Shown in pieces: positions 21,404 to 30,595 of a DNA stretch of 64,000 bases. The stretch is from Lachancea kluyveri NRRL Y-12651 (lineage: Eukaryota > Ascomycota > Saccharomycetes > Saccharomycetales > Saccharomycetaceae): assembly GCA_000149225.2 (NCBI GenBank), contig CM000692.1, positions 62,001 to 126,000 of the forward strand. The letters are read 5' to 3'. A program made the position numbers and the translations under genes. The notes below the pieces were generated by a model. The model saw only the letters and a list, made by a program, of their open reading frames with translations. It did not search any database and had not been told where the DNA came from. Numbering within the stretch: position 1 is the first letter of the stretch; every line of letters begins with the position of its first letter.

Positions 21404-22156
21404 ATGGATGAAGATCAAGTTTTGTTGGCCCGCCTCGACCAACTAGTGCCCCAAGTAGATACGAGCTTGGTAAGAAATGAGCAACAATTGAAACGGCACA
21501 TAATTTTGGATGACACTCAAGAACACTCTAATGACGAAGCAAGATACGTCACAGGCCTCAATCTTGACCACGGTGATGAAGAAATTACATCTGAGCTTTT
21601 CATGATGAAGTACACACAAGGCTTGCAGAAGTTAGAAAATCAGGGCTTCGTTGATATCACAAATTTAGCTTACTGGAAGGCGTCCTCGTACAAACTCGGA
21701 AACCCTATACAACACGCGCTAGACGATAATCCGCAGACCTATTGGCAAAGCGATGGTTCTCAACCGCACTACATTGATATTCATTTTAGCAAGAGAGTTG
21801 AAATTATACGAATTGCTTTGTATTTCTCTTTATTCATTGATGAGTCTTACACCCCCCAAAAACTAAAACTATATGTAGGGCATAGCCTATCAGATGCCAC
21901 TTTATACAAAATCATTGAGGTAAAAAACGTCAATGGGTGGGCTCTGCTTACATTCGAAGATAATAGGCCTTGGGACGACCTCCTAAAGTGCCACTTTTTG
22001 CGCCTAGCTATCGTGTCCAACCATGAGAATGGTAAAGATACACACTTACGCGGTATAAGGATATTTGCCGCTGTAAAAAAGTCATATTTAAGCAACACAC
22101 AATTGCTAGAGTGTTTTAATACTGGCAGATTGCTATCAGAATGCAATATACGGTAA
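21404..22156 (+). CDS. DOC1: Doc1/Apc10, anaphase-promoting complex subunit
   Basis: A 250-residue protein (yeast 283) with the DOC domain at about 75-225, including YWKASSYKLG, YWQSDGSQPHYIDI and LRGIRIFA. Doc1 helps the APC/C bind destruction-box substrates and makes ubiquitylation processive. The C terminus ends in Ile-Arg, the IR tail by which Apc10 docks on tetratricopeptide subunits, so the 3' end looks intact. The N-terminal extension is shorter than in S. cerevisiae. Confidence 0.93.
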   Translation: MDEDQVLLARLDQLVPQVDTSLVRNEQQLKRHIILDDTQEHSNDEARYVTGLNLDHGDEEITSELFMMKYTQGLQKLENQGFVDITNLAYWKASSYKLGNPIQHALDDNPQTYWQSDGSQPHYIDIHFSKRVEIIRIALYFSLFIDESYTPQKLKLYVGHSLSDATLYKIIEVKNVNGWALLTFEDNRPWDDLLKCHFLRLAIVSNHENGKDTHLRGIRIFAAVKKSYLSNTQLLECFNTGRLLSECNIR

Positions 22157-22332
22157 AGAGATGGAAAGAGACTGCTTCTGTCTTATGTACAATTATGTTT
22201 TTCGTATATAGTGCGTTCTGAAGTGTGATGAGTTCAATGGAAAATTTTACTGATTTTAACCTATGGTAAACTTGTTGTACACAATTCACAAGAAAGAAAA
22301 AAAAGAGGAGTTTGAAGAGTAGTTGGGACACG

Positions 22333-25218
22333 ATGTCCGATTTAGAAACCATCTCTAACTTGTTAGCGCAATCTGTTGTTGCATCTACTGCTAAAGTTGC
22401 TGAGCAAAATCTAAAATCTTTGGAAAATCAAGAAAGTTTCCCATTGACTTTGCTACATATCGTTGCCTCTACTAATTTGCCGATATCTACCAGATTAGCA
22501 GGGGCTTTGTTCTTTAAAAATTTTATCAAAAGAAAGTGGGTTGATGAGAATGGTAACCACATGATTTCATCCAACGATGTGGAGTTATTGAAGAAGGAAA
22601 TTATTCCATTAATGATCTCTCTTCCTAACAATCTACAATTGCAAATTGGCGAAGCCATTTCTGTGATTGCAGATTCTGATTTTCCTCATAAATGGCCTAC
22701 TCTTCTGGACGATCTAATAAGCAAACTATCCGCTGAAGATATGGTCACTAACAAAGGTGTCTTGACGGTGGCACACTCTATTTTCAAGCGGTGGAGACCT
22801 CTTTTTAGATCAGATGAATTGTTCTTGGAAATCAAAATGGTTTTAGATAAGTTTGCTTCCCCTTTCTTAACCCTTTTGAGTTCTGTTGATGAGCAAATTT
22901 CCTCAAACCAATCAAATCAAGCCAAGCTTGGTTTACTATTCGACGTCTTGTTGGTGTTGATTAAGTTGTACTACGATTTGAATTGCCAGGACATTCCTGA
23001 ATTTTTCGAAGACAACATCCAAGTTGGTATGTCCATCGTCCATAAATACTTGGCTTACGATAATCCACTTTTAGAAGATGAGGACGAACACGATCAGGCC
23101 AGCGTCATTGCCAAAGTCAAGACTTCCATTCAGGAATTGGTCCAATTGTACACTGCGAGGTATGAGGATGTCTTTGGTCCAATGATTAACGAATTTATCC
23201 AAACAACTTGGAACTTGTTAACATCTGTCTCTACCCAGCCAAAAAATGATATTTTGGTCTCCAAGTCTCTTTCTTTCATGACTGCTGTTGCGCGCATTCC
23301 AAAATATTTTGATGTTTTCAACAATGAAACCGCCATGAACAGCATTACAGAACAAATCATCTTACCAAATGTCACATTGCGTGAATCGGACGAAGAATTG
23401 TTTGAAGACGATCCAATCGAATTTATCAGAAGAGATTTGGAGGGCTCCGATTCTGATACTAGAAGGAGAGCATGTACTGATTTTTTAAAGGAGTTAAAAG
23501 AAAAAAACGAATCTTTAGTGACCAATGTTATTCTGGTTCACATCAAAAAATTTTTTGAGCAATATCAATCAGATCCAGCATCCAACTGGAAATACAAAGA
23601 TCTTTCGGTTTATTTGTTTACGTCATTAGCAATTAATGGAAACGTCACAAGCACTGGTGTTTCATCAACAAACATCTTGTTAGACGTGGTGGATTTTTTT
23701 ACCAAAGAGATCATTCCAGATCTAATGAATCCTGTTCCTCATCCGATCTTAAGGGTTGATGCTATCAAATATATTTACACTTTTAGAAACCAATTGAATA
23801 AAGATCAATTGGTTGAAATTTTGCCGGTAATGGCCAATTTTTTGCAAAGCACTGAATACGTGGTCTACACATATGCAGCTATTACCATCGAAAGAATCCT
23901 ATCTATCAGGGAATCTAATACCTCTCCTGTTTTCATTTTCAACAAAAGTGACCTATCTGACAGCTCACATATGCTACTGACCAATTTGTTTGGTTTAATT
24001 TTAAAGCAAGGATCCACTCCCGAAAAGCTGGCAGAAAACGAGTTTTTGATGAAAACAGTCTACAGGGTACTGTCCACTTCTGAAGATTTAATTGAAGCCT
24101 TTGCCGCTGAAATGTTGGGGCAGCTACTAAACATTGTCTCCATTATCTCTAAGAACCCATCTAATCCAAGGTTTACTCATTACACTTTTGAATCCATCAG
24201 TGCCATCATCAAGTTCAATCATAATAACTCCTTAAATGAGATTTTCGAAGCTATCATGCCAGTTTTTTTGGAAATCTTATCCGAAGACATTCAAGAATTT
24301 ATTCCTTATGTTTTCCAGGTGATGGCCTATTGCATAGAACAACTACCTACTAATAGCACCCTTCCTGCAAGTGTCAAACAATTATCCCAGCCATTGCTTT
24401 CTCCTTCAGTTTGGGACTTAAAAGGTAATATTCCCGCTGTAACAAGGCTTTTAAAAGACTTTATTAAGGCAGATCCCTCGGTTTACCCTGATTTGATTCC
24501 AGTATTAGGTGTTTTCCAGAGGTTGATTGCTTCCAAGACATATGATGTTCACGGCTTTGAGCTTTTAGAATACATCATGGTTTACACACCTCTTAACAAC
24601 TTGCAACCATACTTAAAAGAGATTGCTGTTTTGCTATTACAACGTTTACAAAACTCCCGGACAGAAAGATACGTTAAAAAATTTGTGGTCTTCTTGGGTG
24701 TGCTCTCCTACAAGCTCGGCTCAGACTTTGTTATCCAATTTATAGATGAGGTCCAAGGTGGTTTATTTCAACAAATTTGGAGCAATTTCGTTATTCCCAC
24801 GTTGCCTATTATCGGTAATCTACTAGATCGTAAAATTGCCCTTGTTGGTGCCTTAAACGTCGTTACAGGTGGGTCTACTTTTTCTAACAAATACGCAGCT
24901 CTGTTGCCAATTACTTTGGACGCAATTCTGAGAACTGCCGCATCTGAAAGCATCGTGAACATGAAAAGTGAACTAGTTGATTTGGAAAACTTGGAAGAAA
25001 TTTCTACTTTCGGTTCGAGCTTTAGTAAGTTGGCAAGTATTTCAGAAAAACCATTCGACCCATTGCCACAAGTCGATCTAACGCAAGGCGTTAAGGCATA
25101 CATCGCACAAACACTAGTCAAGTTTAACCAAACATCTGACAACGCTTTGTTTACTAATGTTGCGCCTCAATTATCTGAGGATGCGAGAAAAGCTTTAAAC
25201 CTTATGGGCATAAATTAA
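22333..25218 (+). CDS. CSE1: Cse1 (CAS), export receptor for importin alpha
   Basis: A 961-residue HEAT-repeat karyopherin (yeast 960). Cse1 with Ran-GTP carries importin alpha (Srp1) back to the cytoplasm. The opening MSDLETISNLL matches the yeast start. The Cse1 N-terminal domain is well kept (FKNFIKRKWVDENGNH, GEAISVIADSDFPHKWPTLL), as is the central FEDDPIEFIRRDLEGSD. Identity with the yeast protein is among the highest in the window. It follows DOC1 closely and converges on HAP2. Confidence 0.97.
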   Translation: MSDLETISNLLAQSVVASTAKVAEQNLKSLENQESFPLTLLHIVASTNLPISTRLAGALFFKNFIKRKWVDENGNHMISSNDVELLKKEIIPLMISLPNNLQLQIGEAISVIADSDFPHKWPTLLDDLISKLSAEDMVTNKGVLTVAHSIFKRWRPLFRSDELFLEIKMVLDKFASPFLTLLSSVDEQISSNQSNQAKLGLLFDVLLVLIKLYYDLNCQDIPEFFEDNIQVGMSIVHKYLAYDNPLLEDEDEHDQASVIAKVKTSIQELVQLYTARYEDVFGPMINEFIQTTWNLLTSVSTQPKNDILVSKSLSFMTAVARIPKYFDVFNNETAMNSITEQIILPNVTLRESDEELFEDDPIEFIRRDLEGSDSDTRRRACTDFLKELKEKNESLVTNVILVHIKKFFEQYQSDPASNWKYKDLSVYLFTSLAINGNVTSTGVSSTNILLDVVDFFTKEIIPDLMNPVPHPILRVDAIKYIYTFRNQLNKDQLVEILPVMANFLQSTEYVVYTYAAITIERILSIRESNTSPVFIFNKSDLSDSSHMLLTNLFGLILKQGSTPEKLAENEFLMKTVYRVLSTSEDLIEAFAAEMLGQLLNIVSIISKNPSNPRFTHYTFESISAIIKFNHNNSLNEIFEAIMPVFLEILSEDIQEFIPYVFQVMAYCIEQLPTNSTLPASVKQLSQPLLSPSVWDLKGNIPAVTRLLKDFIKADPSVYPDLIPVLGVFQRLIASKTYDVHGFELLEYIMVYTPLNNLQPYLKEIAVLLLQRLQNSRTERYVKKFVVFLGVLSYKLGSDFVIQFIDEVQGGLFQQIWSNFVIPTLPIIGNLLDRKIALVGALNVVTGGSTFSNKYAALLPITLDAILRTAASESIVNMKSELVDLENLEEISTFGSSFSKLASISEKPFDPLPQVDLTQGVKAYIAQTLVKFNQTSDNALFTNVAPQLSEDARKALNLMGIN

Positions 25219-25333
25219 TGTTACAGATACACATATAAAAGATGATGTCACTTTTCTATGTAGGTTTTATACTTTTTCCCCCTTTTTTTTTCTTTTCATA
25301 AAACACAATGCATTAACTTTTGTAGAAGCATGC

Positions 25334-26137
25334 TTATACCCGTGATTTTTGGTTGATCTTCGAATTTTTCTCAATTTTAGCATCTTGCTTCTCAGTATTG
25401 CCACCGATTTTTTGCTCAGGTTTTTGTTCTTGGTTTTGATTGGTCATTCCTTCCTGCTTTTTTAGCTCCGCTATCTCAGCAGCTGTCAAGAACCTACCAC
25501 CTTGCCCTCTGGGCCTTCTCATGGCATGTTTATGTCTAGATTCATGCAAATATGGTCTTCTTTCTCTAGAAATTTTTAAATTTTCTTCTAGTTTAGCCCT
25601 GGCATATCGTCTCTTTAAAATACGATAATACTGCTTGGCGTTAACATAAAACGGCTGTTCGACTGGTTCGGTGCTCGAATTTGTGGGCGCAGTACGAAGG
25701 TTCTCTGTGCTTGTGAGCTCTAATTGTTCATTCTCGAAATACTGATGCTGTTGTGTAGACGTTTGCTGTTGTCCAGCATCTGTGTTGTCACTTAATACAG
25801 ACGCAGGTTCAGCGGTGTTATTCGTGAAGGCGCTGTTGCTGTCATCAGAATCGTCTTTATTATCAGCCGCGCCCTCGGCTTCTTGATGGGTAAGCTGAGG
25901 TTGGTCATAAAGATATATCTCAGCAGGATTTGAATCACCTTCATTAGTCTGATTCTGATCATTTTGTATATCAGGAGCTTCATGGCTCTCAGTGGCACCA
26001 TTTGGAGACTGTTGTCCGTTCTGTTTAGCTATGGAAGGGGTGTCGTAGTGCACAAGGCTTGCTTCTAAGGGGGGGTAATCCCTCTCTCCATTCATATCGG
26101 CATTCATCTTGGACTCCACCTCATTATATCCAATCAT
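25334..26137 (-). CDS. HAP2: Hap2 (NF-YA), CCAAT-binding factor subunit
   Basis: A 267-residue protein (yeast 265). With Hap3, Hap4 and Hap5 it binds CCAAT boxes and activates respiratory genes on non-fermentable carbon. The NF-YA core is at about residues 161-219: the subunit-association helix ([20 protein letters not shown]) followed by the DNA-binding part with [16 protein letters not shown]. The N-terminal 160 residues are low-complexity and rich in Asn, Gln and acidic residues; the C terminus is Gln/Lys-rich. It diverges from CNN1 over 208 bp. Confidence 0.96.
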   Translation of the reverse strand: MIGYNEVESKMNADMNGERDYPPLEASLVHYDTPSIAKQNGQQSPNGATESHEAPDIQNDQNQTNEGDSNPAEIYLYDQPQLTHQEAEGAADNKDDSDDSNSAFTNNTAEPASVLSDNTDAGQQQTSTQQHQYFENEQLELTSTENLRTAPTNSSTEPVEQPFYVNAKQYYRILKRRYARAKLEENLKISRERRPYLHESRHKHAMRRPRGQGGRFLTAAEIAELKKQEGMTNQNQEQKPEQKIGGNTEKQDAKIEKNSKINQKSRV

Positions 26138-26226
26138 TCTCTAGATCTAAATCCCAGTATTCTATCTGCCTATACTCAATAAGACATCACGTCTCGAAAC
26201 GTAGTTTTTGAGTTCATCCTTGCCTC

Positions 26227-26234
26227 TCATTGGT
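26227..26234 (+). promoter_or_regulatory. CCAAT box in the HAP2/CNN1 promoter
   Basis: TCATTGGT is a perfect match to the TNATTGGT form of the Hap2/3/4/5 site and lies 90 bp upstream of the HAP2 ATG. Position suggests possible feedback by the Hap complex; this is inference. Confidence 0.4.
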
Positions 26235-26345
26235 CAGATAGAAAATTTTCAGTTTTATCGTTCTATATGATATGGCGCGACGTAAAAGCGTCAATCTTGT
26301 TCTAATGGCATCCTTGTATCTAATCTGCGAGAAAGCAAGTACCAG

Positions 26346-27407
26346 ATGAGCACCCCTAAAAGACCGAATGGAGGCCATGACGGCACTAGTAGGACTCCCT
26401 TTAGAGAACGTGCTTTAGAAGAGCAGCGACTAAGGGAAGAGTTTTTGTTAAGATCGACACCAGGCTGGAAAAGTTCAGGCCAGACTAGAAATGACACTGT
26501 TCTTCCGAAGGATCCGCTTGAGTTGAGCACATATTTAAGGGAGCTTAGTACTGTGTTACTGGAACAGAAAGATCGAGATGAACAGTTCCATGAGTCACGT
26601 AAGCAACATCATCAATCCTTACCTCCAGAGTCTAGAGACAATGTGTTTGGTGCCCGTGATATACAGATCACAGAATCTGGCATACAACCTGATGAGTGGA
26701 AGGAGGATGATGAGGAGGGGATTGGATCGAACGAGCCTCCTCCGAAGGCTTCTCTTTCTCGGGAAATATTTTCTTCTTTGGCAGATAATCGTGTAAGGAA
26801 GGTTAGAAAGACGAACGATGGCGTAGAATTGGTCATACTCGACACATCAAATAGGCCTTCTGAATTGGATTCGAAAACTCAAAACTTTGATAGAAATGTG
26901 CCTCCCCAGGGTGACAAAAGCGATCTTTCCTTTTTAAATAACGAAGATGACAATGAATTTCCAGAAGTTGTTGCTAGTGAGCAAATTATTGATAACGGAC
27001 AAAAAGAGTCGAGTTCTCCAGTAGAAGAGATGGGCGATTCGCCGTATGACCATGAGACTAGTGGGAACTTTTTTATTGAAAAAAATGTGAAACCTATTCG
27101 GTTATCGCAACTGCGACATCTAGTAACACCAGTTATCAATGAAGACGTGTTCTCGCTGTCTAATGATTCCTTAAGGATGCTACAACAAGTTTCTACCGAA
27201 TTTATCGAAAAGTTGTCACAAGACCTGAAGAGTCTCGTTGCTCGAGACACAATTACTTTGAATAGGTCACTGATCATCACTTTGCTCCAAAAGTATAATA
27301 TTGTGTCTGATACACCATCCAACCAGGAGCTGTTTGAATTGTGCTGCGAATACCTACCATTGGAAGAGCTCAACGTACTGGAAATTGCACTATTTGGCGG
27401 AAGTTGA
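26346..27407 (+). CDS. CNN1: Cnn1 (CENP-T), inner-kinetochore protein
   Basis: A 353-residue protein (yeast 361). Cnn1 links the centromere to the Ndc80 complex. The start STPKR...TPFRERALEEQRLREE matches the yeast N terminus, and the helix DPLELSTYLRELSTVLLEQ at about 58-76 corresponds to the segment that binds Spc24-Spc25. The middle is acidic and probably disordered. The last ~100 residues (FIEKLSQDLKSLVARDTITL onward) correspond to the CENP-T histone fold. In S. cerevisiae it is YFR046C; here it sits between HAP2 and MTO1. Confidence 0.88.
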   Translation: MSTPKRPNGGHDGTSRTPFRERALEEQRLREEFLLRSTPGWKSSGQTRNDTVLPKDPLELSTYLRELSTVLLEQKDRDEQFHESRKQHHQSLPPESRDNVFGARDIQITESGIQPDEWKEDDEEGIGSNEPPPKASLSREIFSSLADNRVRKVRKTNDGVELVILDTSNRPSELDSKTQNFDRNVPPQGDKSDLSFLNNEDDNEFPEVVASEQIIDNGQKESSSPVEEMGDSPYDHETSGNFFIEKNVKPIRLSQLRHLVTPVINEDVFSLSNDSLRMLQQVSTEFIEKLSQDLKSLVARDTITLNRSLIITLLQKYNIVSDTPSNQELFELCCEYLPLEELNVLEIALFGGS

Positions 27408-27539
27408 AATCGTAATTTCTTAAACAACGAAACCGAGGAATGAGGGTGAGCCTTATTCCAAACATTTTACTTTCTATTTACAAGTACCAGAATATTTATA
27501 TGATTTGTGCGAGGAGGCTATAATTGTTCAGATCACTCA

Positions 27540-29591
27540 CTAGTTCGTGTCTCTGAGATTTAAGTCTGCTTTTTCTTTTCTCAATTCTTTTTGTCTTGAC
27601 TTAACTAGTCTATACAGCTCAAACAGGGATGCTGGTGTGATACCTTGAATCCTTCTCGCCTGGCCGATAGTCTCTGGTTGAACTTTGTTTAGAATTAGCT
27701 TACATTCGGAACTTAAGGAGGGTAACTGTGAATAGTTGAAATTAGTCGGCAATAACATGTCTTCATCGGCCTGAAATGCTTTGACATACTGGTTTTGCTT
27801 TCTTATGTAAGGCGTGTACTTTCCCTCAATGTTAAGCTTTAGTAGGACATGCTTTGGGATATCTGTTAGATTAATATTCAAATCTGGTAGCAATGGCACA
27901 AGTTTTTCCAAAGTAACACCGTTAAATCTGAACATCTCCCATGCGCTCCTGTTTTTAGCACTGTCGGCGACAGGAATGTTTAATAAGCTGTACCACTTTT
28001 TAGAGCTCAACTCAAAATTCGAAAGCTTGCATTCAACATCTTCATAGACAGATTTATCGTGCAAATATTTGTTCCATCTTTCATCGCCGACAACGCCTAG
28101 TTCGCGACCTAGTCTGGTTAGTCTAAAATCAGCGTTATCAGCACGGACACTGACTCTGAACTCTGATCTTGAAGTGAACATTCTATAGGGCTCTTCTACA
28201 CCCTTTGTGACCAAATCATCGATTAAGACCCCAATGTAAGCATCCGATCTCTTCAGCCTTAATAACGGCTTATTTTGTTGAGACAGCCCCGCATTTATTC
28301 CTGCTACGATTCCTTGGGCACACGCCTCCTCGTATCCAGTAGTGCCGTTAATCTGGCCAGCTAAAAACAATCCTTTTACTAGTTTGGTTTCTAGACTCTG
28401 GTTTAGCTCTCTTGGGTCCACATAATCGTATTCAACACCATATGCGGGCTGAAGGATTTTCACGTTCTCTAACCCCGGAACCATCTTCATCATCCTTTCT
28501 TGGACGTCCTCAGGCATAGAATTGGAAATCCCATTGGGATACACAACATTGGTTGTCAACCCTTCAGGTTCTAGCCATATTCTGTGGGAGTTTTTATCAG
28601 AAAATCTTAGGACTTTTGCTTCAATAGATGGGCAGTAGCGTGGACCTTTGACCGTCTCTCTAATGTGCAGAGAACGGTGTAGATTGTCTCTCAAAAATTG
28701 ATGGATTTCTGGGGTGGTGTGGGTCCCATAACATAAAATCTGGTCTTCAATGGCAACCTTTTCGTTTAAATAGCTCATGGGGTGGGGCGGATTGTCCCCA
28801 AACTGCTTCTCTAAGTGAGTGGTGTCAATTGTGTTCCCATCCAATCGCGCAGGTGTACCTGTTTTTAACCTTCCTAGCTTGAATCCAGCATCATTTAACG
28901 TGTTACTAATCCCATAGGTTGGACCTTCCCCGTACCTACCAGCAGGGAAAGTTTTCATCCCAATATGAATTTCACCACTTAAGAAGGTACCAGTAGTAAT
29001 GACAATCTTTGATGCTTTCAAAATCCTATCATCATCCAAGATAACACCCTTGACAGATCCATAGCTCCTGTCATGTGGATCTAGTTCGCCCTGTTGGGTA
29101 TCTACGATCAAATCTTTGACCTTTCCTTCTAAAAGGGACAGATTTGGGTAATCAAACAGTACGTTCTGCATTTCCTTTAAATAGATTTCACGGTCGATCT
29201 GAGCCCTTGGGCCCCAAACAGCAGGACCACGGCTCTGGTTCAACATCTTGAACTGAATGCCAGCCAAATCGGTTACCCTCGAAGCTACACCATCAAGAGC
29301 ATCAACCTCTCGTAGTAAAGTACCTTTGCCAACACCACCCATCGAAGGATTACAAGAGCAAGTGCCTATCTTGTTCAAAAATGGTGTGATCAACGTAGTT
29401 GGTGCACCTGAGCGAGCTGAACCAGTGGCAGCCTCACAGCCAGCATGGCCACCACCAATTACGACCACACCGATATCTGGTAGTTTATCTAGAGACGCTT
29501 GCAACTCAGCATTTAACGTGAGATTTCGTTTTATTGTCAGGGAAAAAAGCGGAAGTCTAATAACTCCTTTAAAAGGTTTTGCCAGAAACAT
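27540..29591 (-). CDS. MTO1: Mto1 (GidA/MnmG), mitochondrial tRNA U34 modification enzyme
   Basis: A 683-residue flavoprotein (yeast 669) that with Mss1 installs the carboxymethylaminomethyl group on wobble uridine of mitochondrial tRNAs. The first ~25 residues are basic and hydroxylated ([20 protein letters not shown]), a likely mitochondrial targeting peptide. The FAD-binding motif [12 protein letters not shown] is at about residues 43-54. GidA signatures follow, including [11 protein letters not shown] and MFTSRSEFR. It converges on CNN1 with 132 bp between stops. Confidence 0.96.
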   Translation of the reverse strand: MFLAKPFKGVIRLPLFSLTIKRNLTLNAELQASLDKLPDIGVVVIGGGHAGCEAATGSARSGAPTTLITPFLNKIGTCSCNPSMGGVGKGTLLREVDALDGVASRVTDLAGIQFKMLNQSRGPAVWGPRAQIDREIYLKEMQNVLFDYPNLSLLEGKVKDLIVDTQQGELDPHDRSYGSVKGVILDDDRILKASKIVITTGTFLSGEIHIGMKTFPAGRYGEGPTYGISNTLNDAGFKLGRLKTGTPARLDGNTIDTTHLEKQFGDNPPHPMSYLNEKVAIEDQILCYGTHTTPEIHQFLRDNLHRSLHIRETVKGPRYCPSIEAKVLRFSDKNSHRIWLEPEGLTTNVVYPNGISNSMPEDVQERMMKMVPGLENVKILQPAYGVEYDYVDPRELNQSLETKLVKGLFLAGQINGTTGYEEACAQGIVAGINAGLSQQNKPLLRLKRSDAYIGVLIDDLVTKGVEEPYRMFTSRSEFRVSVRADNADFRLTRLGRELGVVGDERWNKYLHDKSVYEDVECKLSNFELSSKKWYSLLNIPVADSAKNRSAWEMFRFNGVTLEKLVPLLPDLNINLTDIPKHVLLKLNIEGKYTPYIRKQNQYVKAFQADEDMLLPTNFNYSQLPSLSSECKLILNKVQPETIGQARRIQGITPASLFELYRLVKSRQKELRKEKADLNLRDTN

Positions 29592-30595
29592 ATAGACTTT
29601 ACGACTATAAATTCTGTCGGTTTCAACGCCTGCGATGAGATGAACTAGTCAACATCCTAAATTTTTCACCAACATCCGGGTAAGAGAATATATAGATGCA
29701 AACAAATGCCTACCAGTCAAAAAAGAAGAGACTTTGTAACAATAATGATAATAACAGTAGTTCTAGCTCTTGAAACTGAGGTGTAAAATATTTCGATAAT
29801 TTTTCTAATTGGTCAATATGGACATTGCAAAAAAATTTTGGTTTCTTAGTGTTACCAAACATTCAGGAGAGAAATTTTAGAAAGCGAAACCATTAGTGTA
29901 AGATAGAAATACTAAAAAGTTCAAAATCAATGGATGGTGAGCACACAAAGAATAAAAGCTGTTGAAAAACAGCGCAACTTTGAATATTCTTCCCCCTCCT
30001 CTTTCAATTTGAACTAGTAAATAATTTCCCTTAGTCAGTTGCGTTTAAGATTAAAAAAAATACCAAGTAGCTATTTGAAATTAGTAAACGCCTATAATTT
30101 GATTCGAAAAAAAGCTACAAATCTATGAGATCGTAAACCTATCAATGAACCTAAAGAAGTCTTTTAGTACCTGCCATCTTGAATCTCAAATTATAAGAAC
30201 GCCTTCTCTGCAATCCTTGATGTATTCGCCAATCTATACTATATACGATGCGCGCCTGGCTTCCTCTTCATTTCGATTCTCGAAGGACGCATACTTTCTT
30301 TTTTTTTCGAGGGGAATGAAGGAAAATTTTTTCGATGTGACTCGTACTCCTGGGAATAGAAATTGGACTTTGATTTTCAAATGAATGTCATCACCCTTCG
30401 CAGATTCTACAGTCGCCTTAGCTAACTTCATTTCTTTTTTAATTTCTCAATAGACGAATTAGTATATATATACTTGTGTGTTTGATCTTTTTCTTTTCCT
30501 TCTTGTAAAAACAGAATCAGATCTCCAGAAAAGAACCCACTACTCCAAAGTTTCTAACCTCATTTCCAGCTGGTCTAAACGATACAACAAAAATC
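29592..30595. promoter_or_regulatory. MTO1/ADE5,7 divergent intergenic region
   Basis: These 1,004 bp hold no supportable gene. A Reb1-type site, CCGGGTAA, is at 29676-29683, 85 bp from the MTO1 ATG. TGACTC, the Bas1/Gcn4 core, is at 30338-30343. A TATA element, TATATATATA, is at 30463-30472, about 125 bp before the ADE5,7 ATG. The arrangement suits purine-responsive control of ADE5,7, as in S. cerevisiae. Confidence 0.6.

Noticed and set aside
30145-30384. 79-codon frame in the MTO1-ADE5,7 spacer
   Set aside because: It has no motif and lies over promoter elements of ADE5,7.
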